Assembly (NCBI RefSeq): GCF_900129665.1 | Contig: NZ_FQWL01000002.1 | Coordinates: 62,001-126,000 of the forward strand | Reading direction: 5' to 3' | Origin: Flagellimonas flava | GTDB taxonomy: Bacteria; Bacteroidota; Bacteroidia; Flavobacteriales; Flavobacteriaceae | Length of the DNA: 64,000 nucleotides | Shown here: one piece after another, positions 19,442 through 28,257 of the stretch | Layout of the letters: each line of letters starts with the position of its first letter | Position numbering within the stretch: the first letter of the stretch is position 1 | Translations under genes and position numbers: made by a program | The notes under the pieces: generated by a model | What the model was told of the DNA's origin: nothing | What the model saw: only the letters and a program-made list of their open reading frames with translations | Databases searched by the model: none

Positions 19442-20795
19442 GCTTCAATTTTGAAAAGTATCTTTTGGCTGCCTCATTTACTTTCGGTGCCAAAAAGAGC
19501 ACAGCTATCATATTAGGTATCACCATCAATGCATAGGCCAAATCTATAAGGTTGATGACCAAATCGACAGATGCCACAGCTGCAAAAACAATAGTTGCCA
19601 CAAAATACCAATTGTAGTATTTCCCAATTTTAGCATTGGTCAAAAATGAAAGACATTTCACCCCGTAATAGGAGTATGTAAACAGTGTCGACAATGCAAA
19701 TGCCGAAACAATTACCATCAGCAATACATCACCATACCCGAACAGTGTTTTTTTAAAGGCGATCAGGGTCATCAATATCCCGTTACTTTCAGCCTCCAAA
19801 TATGCTCCGCTCAAAATTATTACAATAGCAGTCAATGTGCATACAACAATGGTGTCAATAAAAGGCCCCAACATCGCTACAAGACCTTCTTGGACCGGCT
19901 CATCGGTTTTGGATTGCCCGTGGTACATGGGCGCACTTCCCAAACCTGCTTCATTTGAAAACATAGCGCGGCGTACTCCCAAAATCACTAATCCCCAAAA
20001 ACCGCCTTTGACCATGGTATCAAGGTTGAACGCCTCCGTGATAATTAGTTTTAAAGAAGGAATAACATCGGCTGCGTTGTTCACCATGACCACCAAAACG
20101 GCCAAAAAATAAACCAACACCATAAAGGGCACAATTGCCGAAGCCACTTTTGCTATTTTCTTTAATCCGCCGAAAATGACAAATGAAGTAATAACAGCCA
20201 GAGTAATTCCAATAATCAGCTTCCAATTAAAATCCCCTAAAAGCGCCAAACTTTCATCTGGATCAACCACATTCATGAAGGTTTGGGTAAATTGGTTGGC
20301 CGTAAAAACACCTAAAAAACCAAAAAGTCCGGCTATACAGAAAAATGTGGCCAGCGGTTTCGCTTTTTTGCCCATGCCCTGGGTAATATAAAACATGGGG
20401 CCCCCTTGAAGTTTTCCTTCTGAATCATTTCCCCGGAACATTATGGAAAGGCTACAGGAATAAAATTTAATGCACATTCCAATAAGTGCAGTAATCCAAA
20501 TCCAAAATACAACACCGGGACCACCCATATATATAGCAATCGCAACTCCAGAGATATTCCCAAGCCCTACCGTAGCTGCTACAGCCGCCGACAATGCCTG
20601 AAGGTGGCTCACATCCCCTTTTGCACCTTCTGTATCGTGTTTTCCGGCGGTAATGGCGATGGCATGGCCAAAATACCTATATGGTAAAAATTTGGATTGA
20701 AAAACCAGGAACAGCCCTCCCCCAATCAGAAGAATAAGCATGACCCATTCGGTATAGGGCAACATGGCCGATAGAAAATCGTTAACAGCTTCCAT
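19428..20795 (-). CDS. Alanine/glycine:cation symporter (AGCS family)
   Basis: A secondary transporter that imports alanine or glycine with sodium or protons. It has about 455 residues and 11 or so hydrophobic segments. The AGCS signature region is clear: A-M-F-S-N-E-A-G-L-G-S-A-P near the middle, preceded by K-G-G-F-W-G-L. I chose the ATG at 20795 because the family begins with a short M-E-A-V-N-D-F-L type helix; an in-frame ATG at 20840 would add 15 atypical residues. It overlaps era by 14 bases. Confidence 0.93.
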   Translation of the reverse strand: MEAVNDFLSAMLPYTEWVMLILLIGGGLFLVFQSKFLPYRYFGHAIAITAGKHDTEGAKGDVSHLQALSAAVAATVGLGNISGVAIAIYMGGPGVVFWIWITALIGMCIKFYSCSLSIMFRGNDSEGKLQGGPMFYITQGMGKKAKPLATFFCIAGLFGFLGVFTANQFTQTFMNVVDPDESLALLGDFNWKLIIGITLAVITSFVIFGGLKKIAKVASAIVPFMVLVYFLAVLVVMVNNAADVIPSLKLIITEAFNLDTMVKGGFWGLVILGVRRAMFSNEAGLGSAPMYHGQSKTDEPVQEGLVAMLGPFIDTIVVCTLTAIVIILSGAYLEAESNGILMTLIAFKKTLFGYGDVLLMVIVSAFALSTLFTYSYYGVKCLSFLTNAKIGKYYNWYFVATIVFAAVASVDLVINLIDLAYALMVIPNMIAVLFLAPKVNEAAKRYFSKLKHEKA

Positions 20796-20866
20796 AAAGT
20801 AAAAATCCGAATTTATGGATTTTAAGTTGGACTGGCCCAAAAGGATTTACCGAATGTTGGTCATAA

Positions 20867-20899
20867 TTTGGAAATAATGAAAAAACCGTCGTATATTTG
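20867..20899 (+). promoter_or_regulatory. Promoter of the initiator tRNA gene
   Basis: TTTG at 20867-20870 and TATATTTG at 20892-20899 match the -33 and -7 boxes of Bacteroidota with a 21-base spacer. A start about 7 bases downstream would give a transcript beginning just before the tRNA at 20910. This is the best-formed promoter in the window. Confidence 0.8.
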
Positions 20900-20909
20900 C
20901 CGTCCACAT

Positions 20910-20982
<73 letters not shown>

Positions 20983-20989
20983 CAAGGAC

Positions 20990-21037
20990 AACCCATTGAA
21001 TATGAAGCTCATAAAGCTGATATCAATGGGTTTTTTT
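20990..21037 (+). terminator. Rho-independent terminator after tRNA-fMet
   Basis: A 10-base stem AACCCATTGA / TCAATGGGTT (20990-20999 with 21023-21032) is followed by a run of T, seven bases in all counting those of the stem. It starts 8 bases after the tRNA. Confidence 0.9.
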
Positions 21038-21314
21038 ATTGCCAAATTGCGTTCCGAGTACGCTTCCGAATAATCTAATAATGATAAAGCAGGATGTAAA
21101 TAGCATTTTAGAAAAAAAGTCGGTCAACAGATTTTGTAAAGTTGTTTCAAAACTTATAAAACCTCGGATTCCTAGCTGCCGCTAGAACTGGCCGTGGTCA
21201 CGAATAAATAGTTCAATTCGAAAAAATACCAAGCTTGCTTGAGCGTTTTTATTTGGGCCATTTTCTTGCTAGAACCCTTCTAATTTGAAATCGTATCTCG
21301 ATTAATCATGACAA
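21038..21314. other. Non-coding stretch between tRNA-fMet and the sulfatase gene
   Basis: No gene, integrase remnant or repeat of the tRNA 3' end could be recognised here in any frame. Stop codons are frequent in all six frames. The region marks the junction between core genes and the accessory cluster. Confidence 0.5.
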
Positions 21315-22868
21315 CTAGTCATCAACCCTAATCAATTCGGCGGACGCACTCTTTAAGGAAACTAAAGAACCCTCAAGGTTGGGGTATTTCTTTCTTAAAG
21401 CATCATATTCAGGGTTCACTGCATGCTGCCCCCAGATGCCCAACATCAATTTCAAATTCCCTTCGTCTTCTGGATACTGCCCTTTATCATCGGTCTCATG
21501 AATCCAATCATTCAAAACAGTGGAATACTCCTTCAACACTTCGGCATATTTAGTTTCTTTTGAAAGATTATTCAATTCAAAAGGGTCGCTTGGTAAATGA
21601 TATAATTCCTCTTCTGGTCGTTCATCCGACATAAATCTGTCTTGTATTGAATCTAATTTTTTGTCAGCATGCAGTTGATGCATCACCTTTACAAATTCAA
21701 TGTCATCAAAATCCATGTAGGTAGGCTGTGTATATGGCCTGTCGGTTTTAAAATTTCGAATGTATTTATACGTTTTTGAGCGTACGGAACGAATCCTGTC
21801 AATAGTAAAATCGCAACGATCTCTAGTGGAGATAACGTAGTTTCTTTTATATGCATCATCGAACATGTTCTGACCTTCCATATAACTTGGAATATCAATC
21901 CCAGCTAGAGCCAAAGACCCTGTACCAATGTCCAATCCGCTTATTAAATTGTCGTTTATGGTGCTAGGTTCCAACCTATCAATACGTTTGGTGAAATCGG
22001 CAATGATTAAGGGAACCTGCAACCCTCCATCATATAAGAATTGTTTGTTTCTTGTCATTCTCATTCCATGGTCTGAAAAAAAGAACACCACGGTGTTTTC
22101 CAACAAATCATTATCTCTTAAGGCCTTAATTATCTCTCCGATTTTTTCATCCGTAATTTGAATGGCATCGAGGTGATTGGCATACTCTTCAACAATTACG
22201 GGATGGTTAGGCAGGTATGGCGGCAGTACTATCTTCGAGCGGTCAACAGGAGTCTTTATTGTATTCTTAAATGTACTGGAAAAAATTTCCTTCCCTCCTT
22301 TTAACTGTATTTGACCAAAGAAGGGTTGTAGATTTTTAAGCGTATCCAAATTTACATGTACTCCGCTTTTTCCATATAATGGATGCAACTTATAGTCCTG
22401 CGCGTATAAATTCCGCCTATCGTACATAAAGTTATAGTCATCCTTACCGTTGTTAAAAGTGAAATAACCTGCATGCTTAAAAAGTTCCGGAATCGTTTTT
22501 AAACTATCTGGTAAATAGATAGCGGATTCTTCTGTTCTAGAACTATGATGATTGTGAGTACCGGTAGTGGTTGACATCACTCCTGTAATTATACTGGAAC
22601 GACTGGCTGAGCATACCGGCGCAGGCATAAAAACATTAGTATATACGACACCTTGCTTTGCAAGACTATCAATATTTGGGGTTGAAATAAGGGTTGTACC
22701 ATAAGCACCTAACAAGGGAGCGGTATCCTCAAGGAAAATCCATAAAATATTAGGTGAGGGGTCAGGTTCTTTTGGTTGCTTTTGTTGAATGCAGGAAATA
22801 CACAGTATGGTTAACAGCATTACTGGCAGGAATCTAATATACCACCTATTATTAGCTTTCATCATCAT
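21315..22868 (-). CDS. Sulfatase (S1 family), lipoprotein
   Basis: A periplasmic or surface sulfatase of about 517 residues. With the start at 22868 it has a lipoprotein signal ending I-S-C at residue 26. The upstream TTG at 22943 would add 25 residues that break the signal, so I reject it. The formylglycine site is Cys86-Ser-Ala-Ser-Arg90 (the C-x-(P/A)-x-R type). A metal pair sits in L-E-D-T (Glu47, Asp48), and there is a second metal region with F-F-S-D-H-G-M-R. The layout resembles heparan N-sulfatase-like S1 members, but the subfamily and substrate cannot be fixed by eye. It lies at the left edge of the accessory cluster. Confidence 0.92.
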   Translation of the reverse strand: MMMKANNRWYIRFLPVMLLTILCISCIQQKQPKEPDPSPNILWIFLEDTAPLLGAYGTTLISTPNIDSLAKQGVVYTNVFMPAPVCSASRSSIITGVMSTTTGTHNHHSSRTEESAIYLPDSLKTIPELFKHAGYFTFNNGKDDYNFMYDRRNLYAQDYKLHPLYGKSGVHVNLDTLKNLQPFFGQIQLKGGKEIFSSTFKNTIKTPVDRSKIVLPPYLPNHPVIVEEYANHLDAIQITDEKIGEIIKALRDNDLLENTVVFFFSDHGMRMTRNKQFLYDGGLQVPLIIADFTKRIDRLEPSTINDNLISGLDIGTGSLALAGIDIPSYMEGQNMFDDAYKRNYVISTRDRCDFTIDRIRSVRSKTYKYIRNFKTDRPYTQPTYMDFDDIEFVKVMHQLHADKKLDSIQDRFMSDERPEEELYHLPSDPFELNNLSKETKYAEVLKEYSTVLNDWIHETDDKGQYPEDEGNLKLMLGIWGQHAVNPEYDALRKKYPNLEGSLVSLKSASAELIRVDD

Positions 22869-22927
22869 TATTTTAATCGATTGCTTTAAAATAATAAACA
22901 CCTTCTGATAATTCCATACTACCTTTT

Positions 22928-23140
22928 TTAATTTCTGAACCAAGGCAATTCAGTATGATTTACCCAATCCTTTTTTGACCCTCCGCTTATCGTCACCACT
23001 ATTCTGGTTGATGTTTTGGAATTGGTAATACCAATAAGCCGTGTTTCATTAATATTTGGCCTACAGATAACAAACTCTCGAGTTTTTTTTGTAGCCGTTA
23101 CTGTAGTCTGGTGACTTATGACTCTGGATTCCGAGTAATT
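22928..23140 (-). pseudogene. Possible C-terminal remnant of a lost gene upstream of the sulfatase
   Basis: One minus-strand frame is open for 70 codons with protein-like composition: alternating beta-strand patterns such as E-T-R-L-I-G-I-T-N-S-K-T and T-R-I-V-V-T-I-S-G-G, then D-W-V-N-H-T-E-L-P-W-F-R-N before TAA. It has no start codon and is preceded in frame by TGA at 23141. It sits 60 bases before the sulfatase start, where the end of an operon partner would be expected. The family is not recognised; chance cannot be excluded. Confidence 0.35.
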
Positions 23141-23301
23141 TCAAATAGTCCTGATGACCCTCAAAAAGGCAGATTCAATTTGCTGCCATCGAAATATTTT
23201 TACTAAAAACACATACAGATTAAAAAATGTACAGATTGCGGATACAACAACTAATATTCCAATGATTGGATACAAAAACCAAGACAAATATATCAAAACT
23301 A

Positions 23302-23336
23302 TGTTATCGTACACGCGTATTTGTGTTATCGTACAC
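23302..23336 (+). promoter_or_regulatory. Twin operator-like repeats upstream of the LacI gene
   Basis: The 13-base sequence TGTTATCGTACAC occurs twice, at 23302-23314 and 23324-23336, with starts exactly 22 bases apart (about two helical turns). Each copy has partial dyad symmetry (GTGT...ACAC in the second). They lie 43 bases before the start of a LacI-type gene and were not found elsewhere in the window, so autoregulation of the LacI/GH109 pair is the natural reading. Confidence 0.6.
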
Positions 23337-23378
23337 ATTTTTTAATTTTTATACTACCTTTTTACTATTTTTGACTTC

Positions 23379-24425
23379 ATGAGAGCCAAGCACACCATCA
23401 AAGATATTGCAGAAAAAGCAGGGGTGTCAATAGGAACTGTAGATAGAGTGTTACATGAAAGGGGTAGGGTTTCCAAGGCTTCCGAGAGAAAAATAGTGGC
23501 CGCTATAAAGGAGCTCGACTACAAACCTAACCCCATTGCACAAACTCTTAAAAATGGTATTGTCCATAAAATAGGCGTCTTACTTCCCAATCCTGACCTA
23601 GATTCTTTTTGGCGCCCTTGTGAGGAAGGAATCCAAGAAGTAATTTCAGAGTATAGCGCTTTTACCATAGATGTGGTTCTCTATTATTTCAACCCTTTCA
23701 AATCCAAGTCGTTTCTACAGTTGGGACATAAGGCTTATCGAGATGGAGTACATGCATTGTTCTTTGTCCCGCTCTTTGATCGTGAAACAAATAGTATTCT
23801 TGAGAAGTTTGACGATGCGGATGTGCTTTTAGCTACTTTTAATAGTCCCCTACTCAATACTATTGACCTCTATGTAGGGCAGGATTTAGTTCTCAGTGGG
23901 AGGACCGCCGCAAGACTTCTTCATATGTCCAGCCCAGATAAAGGTAAGTTTGCCATTGTGCATATTAATGAATCCTTTGAGAATGCAGGACATATGCGCA
24001 AAAAAGAGCAAGGGTTTATCTCGTACTGCATTGAGAACGGATTGAATGCCCCATTAACAATTACCTTAATGGCCGAGGAGTTTAAAACAAAGCTGGTTTC
24101 GTTTTTGGAAATGCACCAAGATCTCCAGGGCATTTTTGTAACAACTTCAAAAGCACATGAAGTTGCCAAGGTTTTGGATTCAATAAATCAAGAAAAAATT
24201 ATCCTAATTGGTTACGATTTACTTGATGAAAATTTGGAATACCTGCAAAAAGGAACAATTGATTTTTTAATTCATCAAGACCCGAAAACGCAAGCGTCAT
24301 TAGGGCTACGATATGTAATTGAAAACCTATTGTTCAAAAAGGAATTTCCTAAGGAAAAGCTGTTACCCATTGGTATTATCAACTCTGAAAATGCCAAAAG
24401 CTATATAGCACAGGCATCAGTCTAA
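23379..24425 (+). CDS. LacI family transcriptional regulator
   Basis: A 348-residue sugar-responsive repressor or activator. The N-terminal LacI helix-turn-helix is clear: I-K-D-I-A-E-K-A-G-V-S-I-G-T-V-D-R-V-L (residues 7-25), followed by the hinge helix with Y-K-P-N-P-I-A-Q-T-L. Residues 65-340 form a periplasmic-binding-protein-like sensor domain. A TATTTTTG box at 23366-23373 lies just before the ATG, which could make a very short leader. It precedes the GH109-type gene by 72 bases and probably controls it; the twin repeats upstream suggest self-control. Confidence 0.93.
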   Translation: MRAKHTIKDIAEKAGVSIGTVDRVLHERGRVSKASERKIVAAIKELDYKPNPIAQTLKNGIVHKIGVLLPNPDLDSFWRPCEEGIQEVISEYSAFTIDVVLYYFNPFKSKSFLQLGHKAYRDGVHALFFVPLFDRETNSILEKFDDADVLLATFNSPLLNTIDLYVGQDLVLSGRTAARLLHMSSPDKGKFAIVHINESFENAGHMRKKEQGFISYCIENGLNAPLTITLMAEEFKTKLVSFLEMHQDLQGIFVTTSKAHEVAKVLDSINQEKIILIGYDLLDENLEYLQKGTIDFLIHQDPKTQASLGLRYVIENLLFKKEFPKEKLLPIGIINSENAKSYIAQASV

Positions 24426-24497
24426 TAAAGATCGGATTTTTAATAGAAAAACACTTTAGCGTATACTGAATTAACAATCTAAAAACATCAATAAGCC

Positions 24498-25856
24498 ATG
24501 AATTCAAGAAGAAAGTTTATAAAAAGTAGTTCCATTTTAGGAGCAGGGGCTATTCTCGCCCCGAATATTGCTTCAGGTTTCGTATCCAACACGTTTGAAG
24601 ATACGTTGAAGGTTGGTTTTATTGGTGTTGGTTTAAGGGGTACAAACCATCTAACCAATATCTTATTAAGAAAAGATGTGGAGGTAACCGCCATATGTGA
24701 TATCGACCCAGCCAGAATCAATTTGGCTAAGGAAATGATTAAAACTGCAGGTGGCAAATCACCTCAAATTTTTGGAAAAAATGACTATGATTATCGAAAT
24801 CTATTGGAATTAGAAGATGTGGATGCCGTAATCATTTCTACTCCTTGGTTGTGGCATGTTCGTATGACCGTTGATGCGATGAAAGCTGGAAAGTATGCAG
24901 GTGTGGAAGTATCCGCAGCAAATACGTTGGAAGAATGCTGGGATTTAGTAAACACACATGAGCAAACGGGCACCCACATGATGATTCTGGAAAATGTGAA
25001 CTATAGAAGGGATGTAATGGCTGTTCTCAATATGGTAAAACAGAACATTTTCGGTGAAACAGTTCATTTTAGATGTGGTTACCAACACGATCTGAGGGAG
25101 GTCAAATTCAACAATGGCCAACAACCTTACGGCGGTGGTGTAGAGTTTGGTGAGAAAGCTATTTCCGAAGCAAAATGGAGAACGGAGCATTCTGTAAAAC
25201 GCAATGGGGATGTGTATCCTACCCATGGTTTGGGACCCATAGCGGCTATGGCCGATATCAACAGGGGGAATCGATTTGTTTCCATGAGTTCATACGCTTC
25301 AAAAGCGATTGGATTGCACAATTACGTGGTAAAACACGGTGGGGAAAGTCATCCAAATGCCAAGGTGAAATTTAAACAGGGTGATGTAATCACTTCAACC
25401 CTTGAAACGGCCAGAGGAGAGACAATCATAATCACCCATGATTGTAATTTGCCACGTCCCTATTCCCTAGGGTTCCGAGTGCAAGGCGCAAATGGACTAT
25501 GGGAGGTAGATGGAAATAGAATTTATGTGGAAGGTAAATCGGAACCCCATACATGGGATGAAGCCACCTCATGGCTAAAAGAATATGACCATCCTTTATG
25601 GAAAAAATATGGAACATATGCCGAAGGTTCTGGACATGGGGGTATGGACTTTTTTGTAATGAATGCCTTTGTGGAATCTGCCAAGCAAAATATTGCCCCA
25701 CCTATGGATGCTTATGATGCCGCTGCTTGGAGTGCGGTAACACCTTTGTCCGAAGTGTCTATTGAAAACAATGGAGAACCTCAGAATTTTCCTGATTTTA
25801 CCAGAGGGCTATGGATAAAGAGAAAGCCCTATAATTGGATGAAGGATAGTTTTTAA
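24498..25856 (+). CDS. GH109-type alpha-N-acetylgalactosaminidase (Gfo/Idh/MocA fold)
   Basis: A 452-residue NAD-dependent enzyme that would remove alpha-linked N-acetylgalactosamine by an oxidation/elimination route. A Tat-type signal (Arg4-Arg5-Lys-Phe, then a hydrophobic run) predicts export. The Rossmann motif is G-F-I-G-V-G-L-R-G-T. The sequence follows GH109 closely along its length: E-N-V-N-Y-R-R-D-V-M-A-V-L, Y-G-G-G-V-E-F-G-E-K-A, Y-P-T-H-G-L-G-P-I, G-H-G-G-M-D-F-F-V, and the final P-D-F-T-R-G. Distinction from a plain oxidoreductase rests on these stretches. It lies behind the LacI gene and converges with a second oxidoreductase. Confidence 0.88.
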   Translation: MNSRRKFIKSSSILGAGAILAPNIASGFVSNTFEDTLKVGFIGVGLRGTNHLTNILLRKDVEVTAICDIDPARINLAKEMIKTAGGKSPQIFGKNDYDYRNLLELEDVDAVIISTPWLWHVRMTVDAMKAGKYAGVEVSAANTLEECWDLVNTHEQTGTHMMILENVNYRRDVMAVLNMVKQNIFGETVHFRCGYQHDLREVKFNNGQQPYGGGVEFGEKAISEAKWRTEHSVKRNGDVYPTHGLGPIAAMADINRGNRFVSMSSYASKAIGLHNYVVKHGGESHPNAKVKFKQGDVITSTLETARGETIIITHDCNLPRPYSLGFRVQGANGLWEVDGNRIYVEGKSEPHTWDEATSWLKEYDHPLWKKYGTYAEGSGHGGMDFFVMNAFVESAKQNIAPPMDAYDAAAWSAVTPLSEVSIENNGEPQNFPDFTRGLWIKRKPYNWMKDSF

Positions 25857-25900
25857 ACTACCCTTCAATCAAGATTTTATATTGGTACTGCCCTAACAAT

Positions 25901-27235
25901 TTACAGTACAATGGATTTTCCAGGCATCGGAATAGGATAAGAACCATCTTCATTAGGCATTACTGGCGGATTTGCATCCCATGAAAGCTCTTCTGGCACC
26001 AAACTTAACTCTGATTTCATCGCTTCTTCCCAAGTAATCACTTTTCCACTGTAAGTGGCCATTCTCCCCAAAATGGCAGTCATTGTACTCTTAGCTCCAT
26101 ACTCTCCATTGTTGATGACTTCATTATTTCTAATAGAAGCAAAAAGTCTGTTATGCTCTTCTTGATAAGGGTTGTGCCCTTCACTATTTGAAATCGAGTG
26201 TAGTTCCTTTCCGTTGATATCGTAAATCTTGGCGGTACCTGCATCATTGGTCACAACAGTTCCTTTAGTACCCTGAAATGCTTCACCTACTCTATTCATG
26301 GTGTTAGGTTGATGCCTGCACTGGCTAGCCACAACAGCACCACTTGGATACGTAAATTCGACAAAATGATGGTCGAAAATTTCCCCATACTCCTTGCCTG
26401 TACGAACCAGTCTACCACCCATGCCCTGAGCTGAAACTGGATACTCCCCAATAAACCAATTGGCCACATCAATATTGTGAATGTGCTGCTCTAAAATATG
26501 GTCTCCGCATAACCAATTAAAATAATACCAATTGCGCATTTGGTATTCCATTTCGGTATATTCCGGTTTTCTGGGTTTCACCCAAACTCCTGCACTATTC
26601 CAATAGACCTGACCTGAAACAATCTTGCCTATTGTATCATTTTTAAGCAAGTCCAATGTCTCTATATAGTTTTCTTGATAGTGGCGCTGTAACCCAACTA
26701 CAACATTCAATTTCTTCGACTTTGCCACCTCAGCCATTTCCAAAACTTTCCGAATACCAGGAACATCGGTTGCCAAGGGCTTTTCCATGAATACATGCTT
26801 ATCATTTTCAATAGCATATGCAAAATGCTGTGGTCTAAAACCAGGTGGGGTGGCCAAAATGACCACATCGGCCAAATCAATTGCTTTTTTATAGGCATCA
26901 AAACCAACAAAACGATTTTTCTCTTTCACTTTAATCTTCCCCGTTCCCGCATATTTCTCGCTCAAATTATTCAAGCTGCTTGTAAGTCTATCCTCAAAAG
27001 CATCTGCCATGGCCACCAGTTCAACGTTATCATCGGCTTGTAGTGCTTGATCAGCCGCACCGGAACCACGGCCACCGCAACCGATCAATGCCAATTTCAA
27101 GGTTTTGTTTTCAAATACATTGGCCATCGCTCCAACATCCAATGTGGGCAATAGCATCCCTGCCGATAAGAGGGTAGTGTTTTTAACAAAATCCCTTCTT
27201 GTGTTTTGTCTTTTTAATGTTTTGTCTTTTTTCAT
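25901..27235 (-). CDS. Gfo/Idh/MocA family oxidoreductase, Tat-exported
   Basis: A 444-residue NAD(P)-dependent sugar dehydrogenase-like protein. The N-terminus has a twin-arginine signal (T-R-R-D-F-V-K, residues 12-18), then the Rossmann motif G-C-G-G-R-G-S-G, and the E-K-P motif (M-E-K-P-L-A) typical of the family's active-site loop. It differs in sequence from the neighbouring GH109-type protein. It follows the FGE-like gene's region on the same strand, being read upstream of nothing else but 44 bases from the convergent GH109 stop. Export plus the DUF1080 neighbour suggests oxidation of glycosides to keto forms in the periplasm; this is inference. Confidence 0.9.
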   Translation of the reverse strand: MKKDKTLKRQNTRRDFVKNTTLLSAGMLLPTLDVGAMANVFENKTLKLALIGCGGRGSGAADQALQADDNVELVAMADAFEDRLTSSLNNLSEKYAGTGKIKVKEKNRFVGFDAYKKAIDLADVVILATPPGFRPQHFAYAIENDKHVFMEKPLATDVPGIRKVLEMAEVAKSKKLNVVVGLQRHYQENYIETLDLLKNDTIGKIVSGQVYWNSAGVWVKPRKPEYTEMEYQMRNWYYFNWLCGDHILEQHIHNIDVANWFIGEYPVSAQGMGGRLVRTGKEYGEIFDHHFVEFTYPSGAVVASQCRHQPNTMNRVGEAFQGTKGTVVTNDAGTAKIYDINGKELHSISNSEGHNPYQEEHNRLFASIRNNEVINNGEYGAKSTMTAILGRMATYSGKVITWEEAMKSELSLVPEELSWDANPPVMPNEDGSYPIPMPGKSIVL

Positions 27236-27262
27236 CTTCTTAATGTTTTCAAATTAGTATCG

Positions 27263-28231
27263 TTATTCTCCAAGCCAGTAACTATGCTGTGCTTCTATGT
27301 TCGGTGTCTCATACGGTCGTACGATTCTAAAACCCACAAACGGAGCATCTGTATGCCACCATTTGCTTTTTGGAAACTGGGGGTCTCGTTGTTTCCAAAC
27401 GGGTTTAGAAAATGTTCTTGATGCGCTACGGAGCATTTCCGAACCATCTTTGTATGACCCTCCCCGAACTACCGCGGGATATTCTTTTTCAACTCGAATA
27501 AAAGCAGTGGTACTTTCAGCATAGGTATTGACATCATATTGATCCAATGTCCATTCCGCCACATTGCCATACATATCATAGAGTCCCCAAGGGTTCGGTT
27601 TTTTTTGACCAACTTCATGATAGGTTTCTCCACTATTATCCGAAAACCAAGCGTATTCTTCCAATGTATCATTTCCATCAAAAAAATGAGCATCCTCAGA
27701 ATTGGCCCTTGCAGCATACTCCCACTCCGCTTCTGTGGGCAATCGATAAAAATTCCCTGTAATCGCTGAAAGCCACTCACAAAATTTTGAAGCCCCTAAT
27801 TGTGTTACATTACCAATGGGAAGGTTTTCTCCAGTACCCATCCCTAAGCTCATATCCACATAGGGTATTGTTGCGCCGGCCACCGCATCTACTTTTTGTA
27901 CTACTTCATTTCCTTTATCAATAAACTCAGCTTTATCCAATTCGCGTTGCAAAAAGAGATTATAGAGTTGCCAAGTGATTTCATAGCTGGACATCCAAAA
28001 CCCTTCAATGTCCATTTTTCGTTGTGGCCCTTCATCCTCATCTCTTCCTTTCTCACTGTTGGGGCTTCCCATAATGAAAGAACCACTGGGAATAGCAACC
28101 ATATTGATTTCTAGTGAAGTACTAGGTAATTCCTGTATATAACCTTGTTTTTGCTGGGCGTATATTGAGGCCATATGCGCTATGAACAGAGCCGATAGGA
28201 AAAAGAATTTTTGCGATTTTAAAATAATCAT
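27263..28231 (-). CDS. SUMF1/FGE-like domain protein, exported
   Basis: A 322-residue secreted protein with a signal peptide (about residues 1-25) and a full formylglycine-generating-enzyme-like domain: I-P-S-G-S-F-I-M-G-S, E-G-F-W-M-S-S-Y-E-I-T, R-L-P-T-E-A-E-W-E-Y-A-A-R, N-V-A-E-W-T, V-R-G-G-S-Y, and the final V-G-F-R-I-V. The cysteine pair that binds copper in true FGE is absent: the matching segment reads L-R-S-A-S-R and the only cysteine after the signal region is in K-F-C-E-W. It is therefore probably not a sulfatase maturase but another SUMF1-fold protein (carbohydrate-binding or structural), in spite of the sulfatase nearby. It lies 27 bases before the oxidoreductase gene on the same strand. 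Confidence 0.88.
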   Translation of the reverse strand: MIILKSQKFFFLSALFIAHMASIYAQQKQGYIQELPSTSLEINMVAIPSGSFIMGSPNSEKGRDEDEGPQRKMDIEGFWMSSYEITWQLYNLFLQRELDKAEFIDKGNEVVQKVDAVAGATIPYVDMSLGMGTGENLPIGNVTQLGASKFCEWLSAITGNFYRLPTEAEWEYAARANSEDAHFFDGNDTLEEYAWFSDNSGETYHEVGQKKPNPWGLYDMYGNVAEWTLDQYDVNTYAESTTAFIRVEKEYPAVVRGGSYKDGSEMLRSASRTFSKPVWKQRDPQFPKSKWWHTDAPFVGFRIVRPYETPNIEAQHSYWLGE

Positions 28232-28257
28232 TGGTTGATTTTAGTATAAGCAATTAA

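Noticed and set aside
22869-22943. TTG start for the sulfatase, 25 codons upstream
   Set aside because: It would place polar residues before the lipoprotein signal; the ATG group at 22862-22868 gives a normal signal peptide.
23085-23160. Apparent frameshift in a run of eight A upstream of the sulfatase
   Set aside because: A second frame seemed to continue upstream, but the first frame stays open through the run to 23140, so no shift is needed.
23141-23338. 65-codon minus-strand ORF with hydrophobic segments between sulfatase and LacI genes
   Set aside because: Its first codons are formed by the twin 13-base operator repeats, and hydrophobic frames arise easily in AT-rich non-coding DNA. 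No family resemblance.
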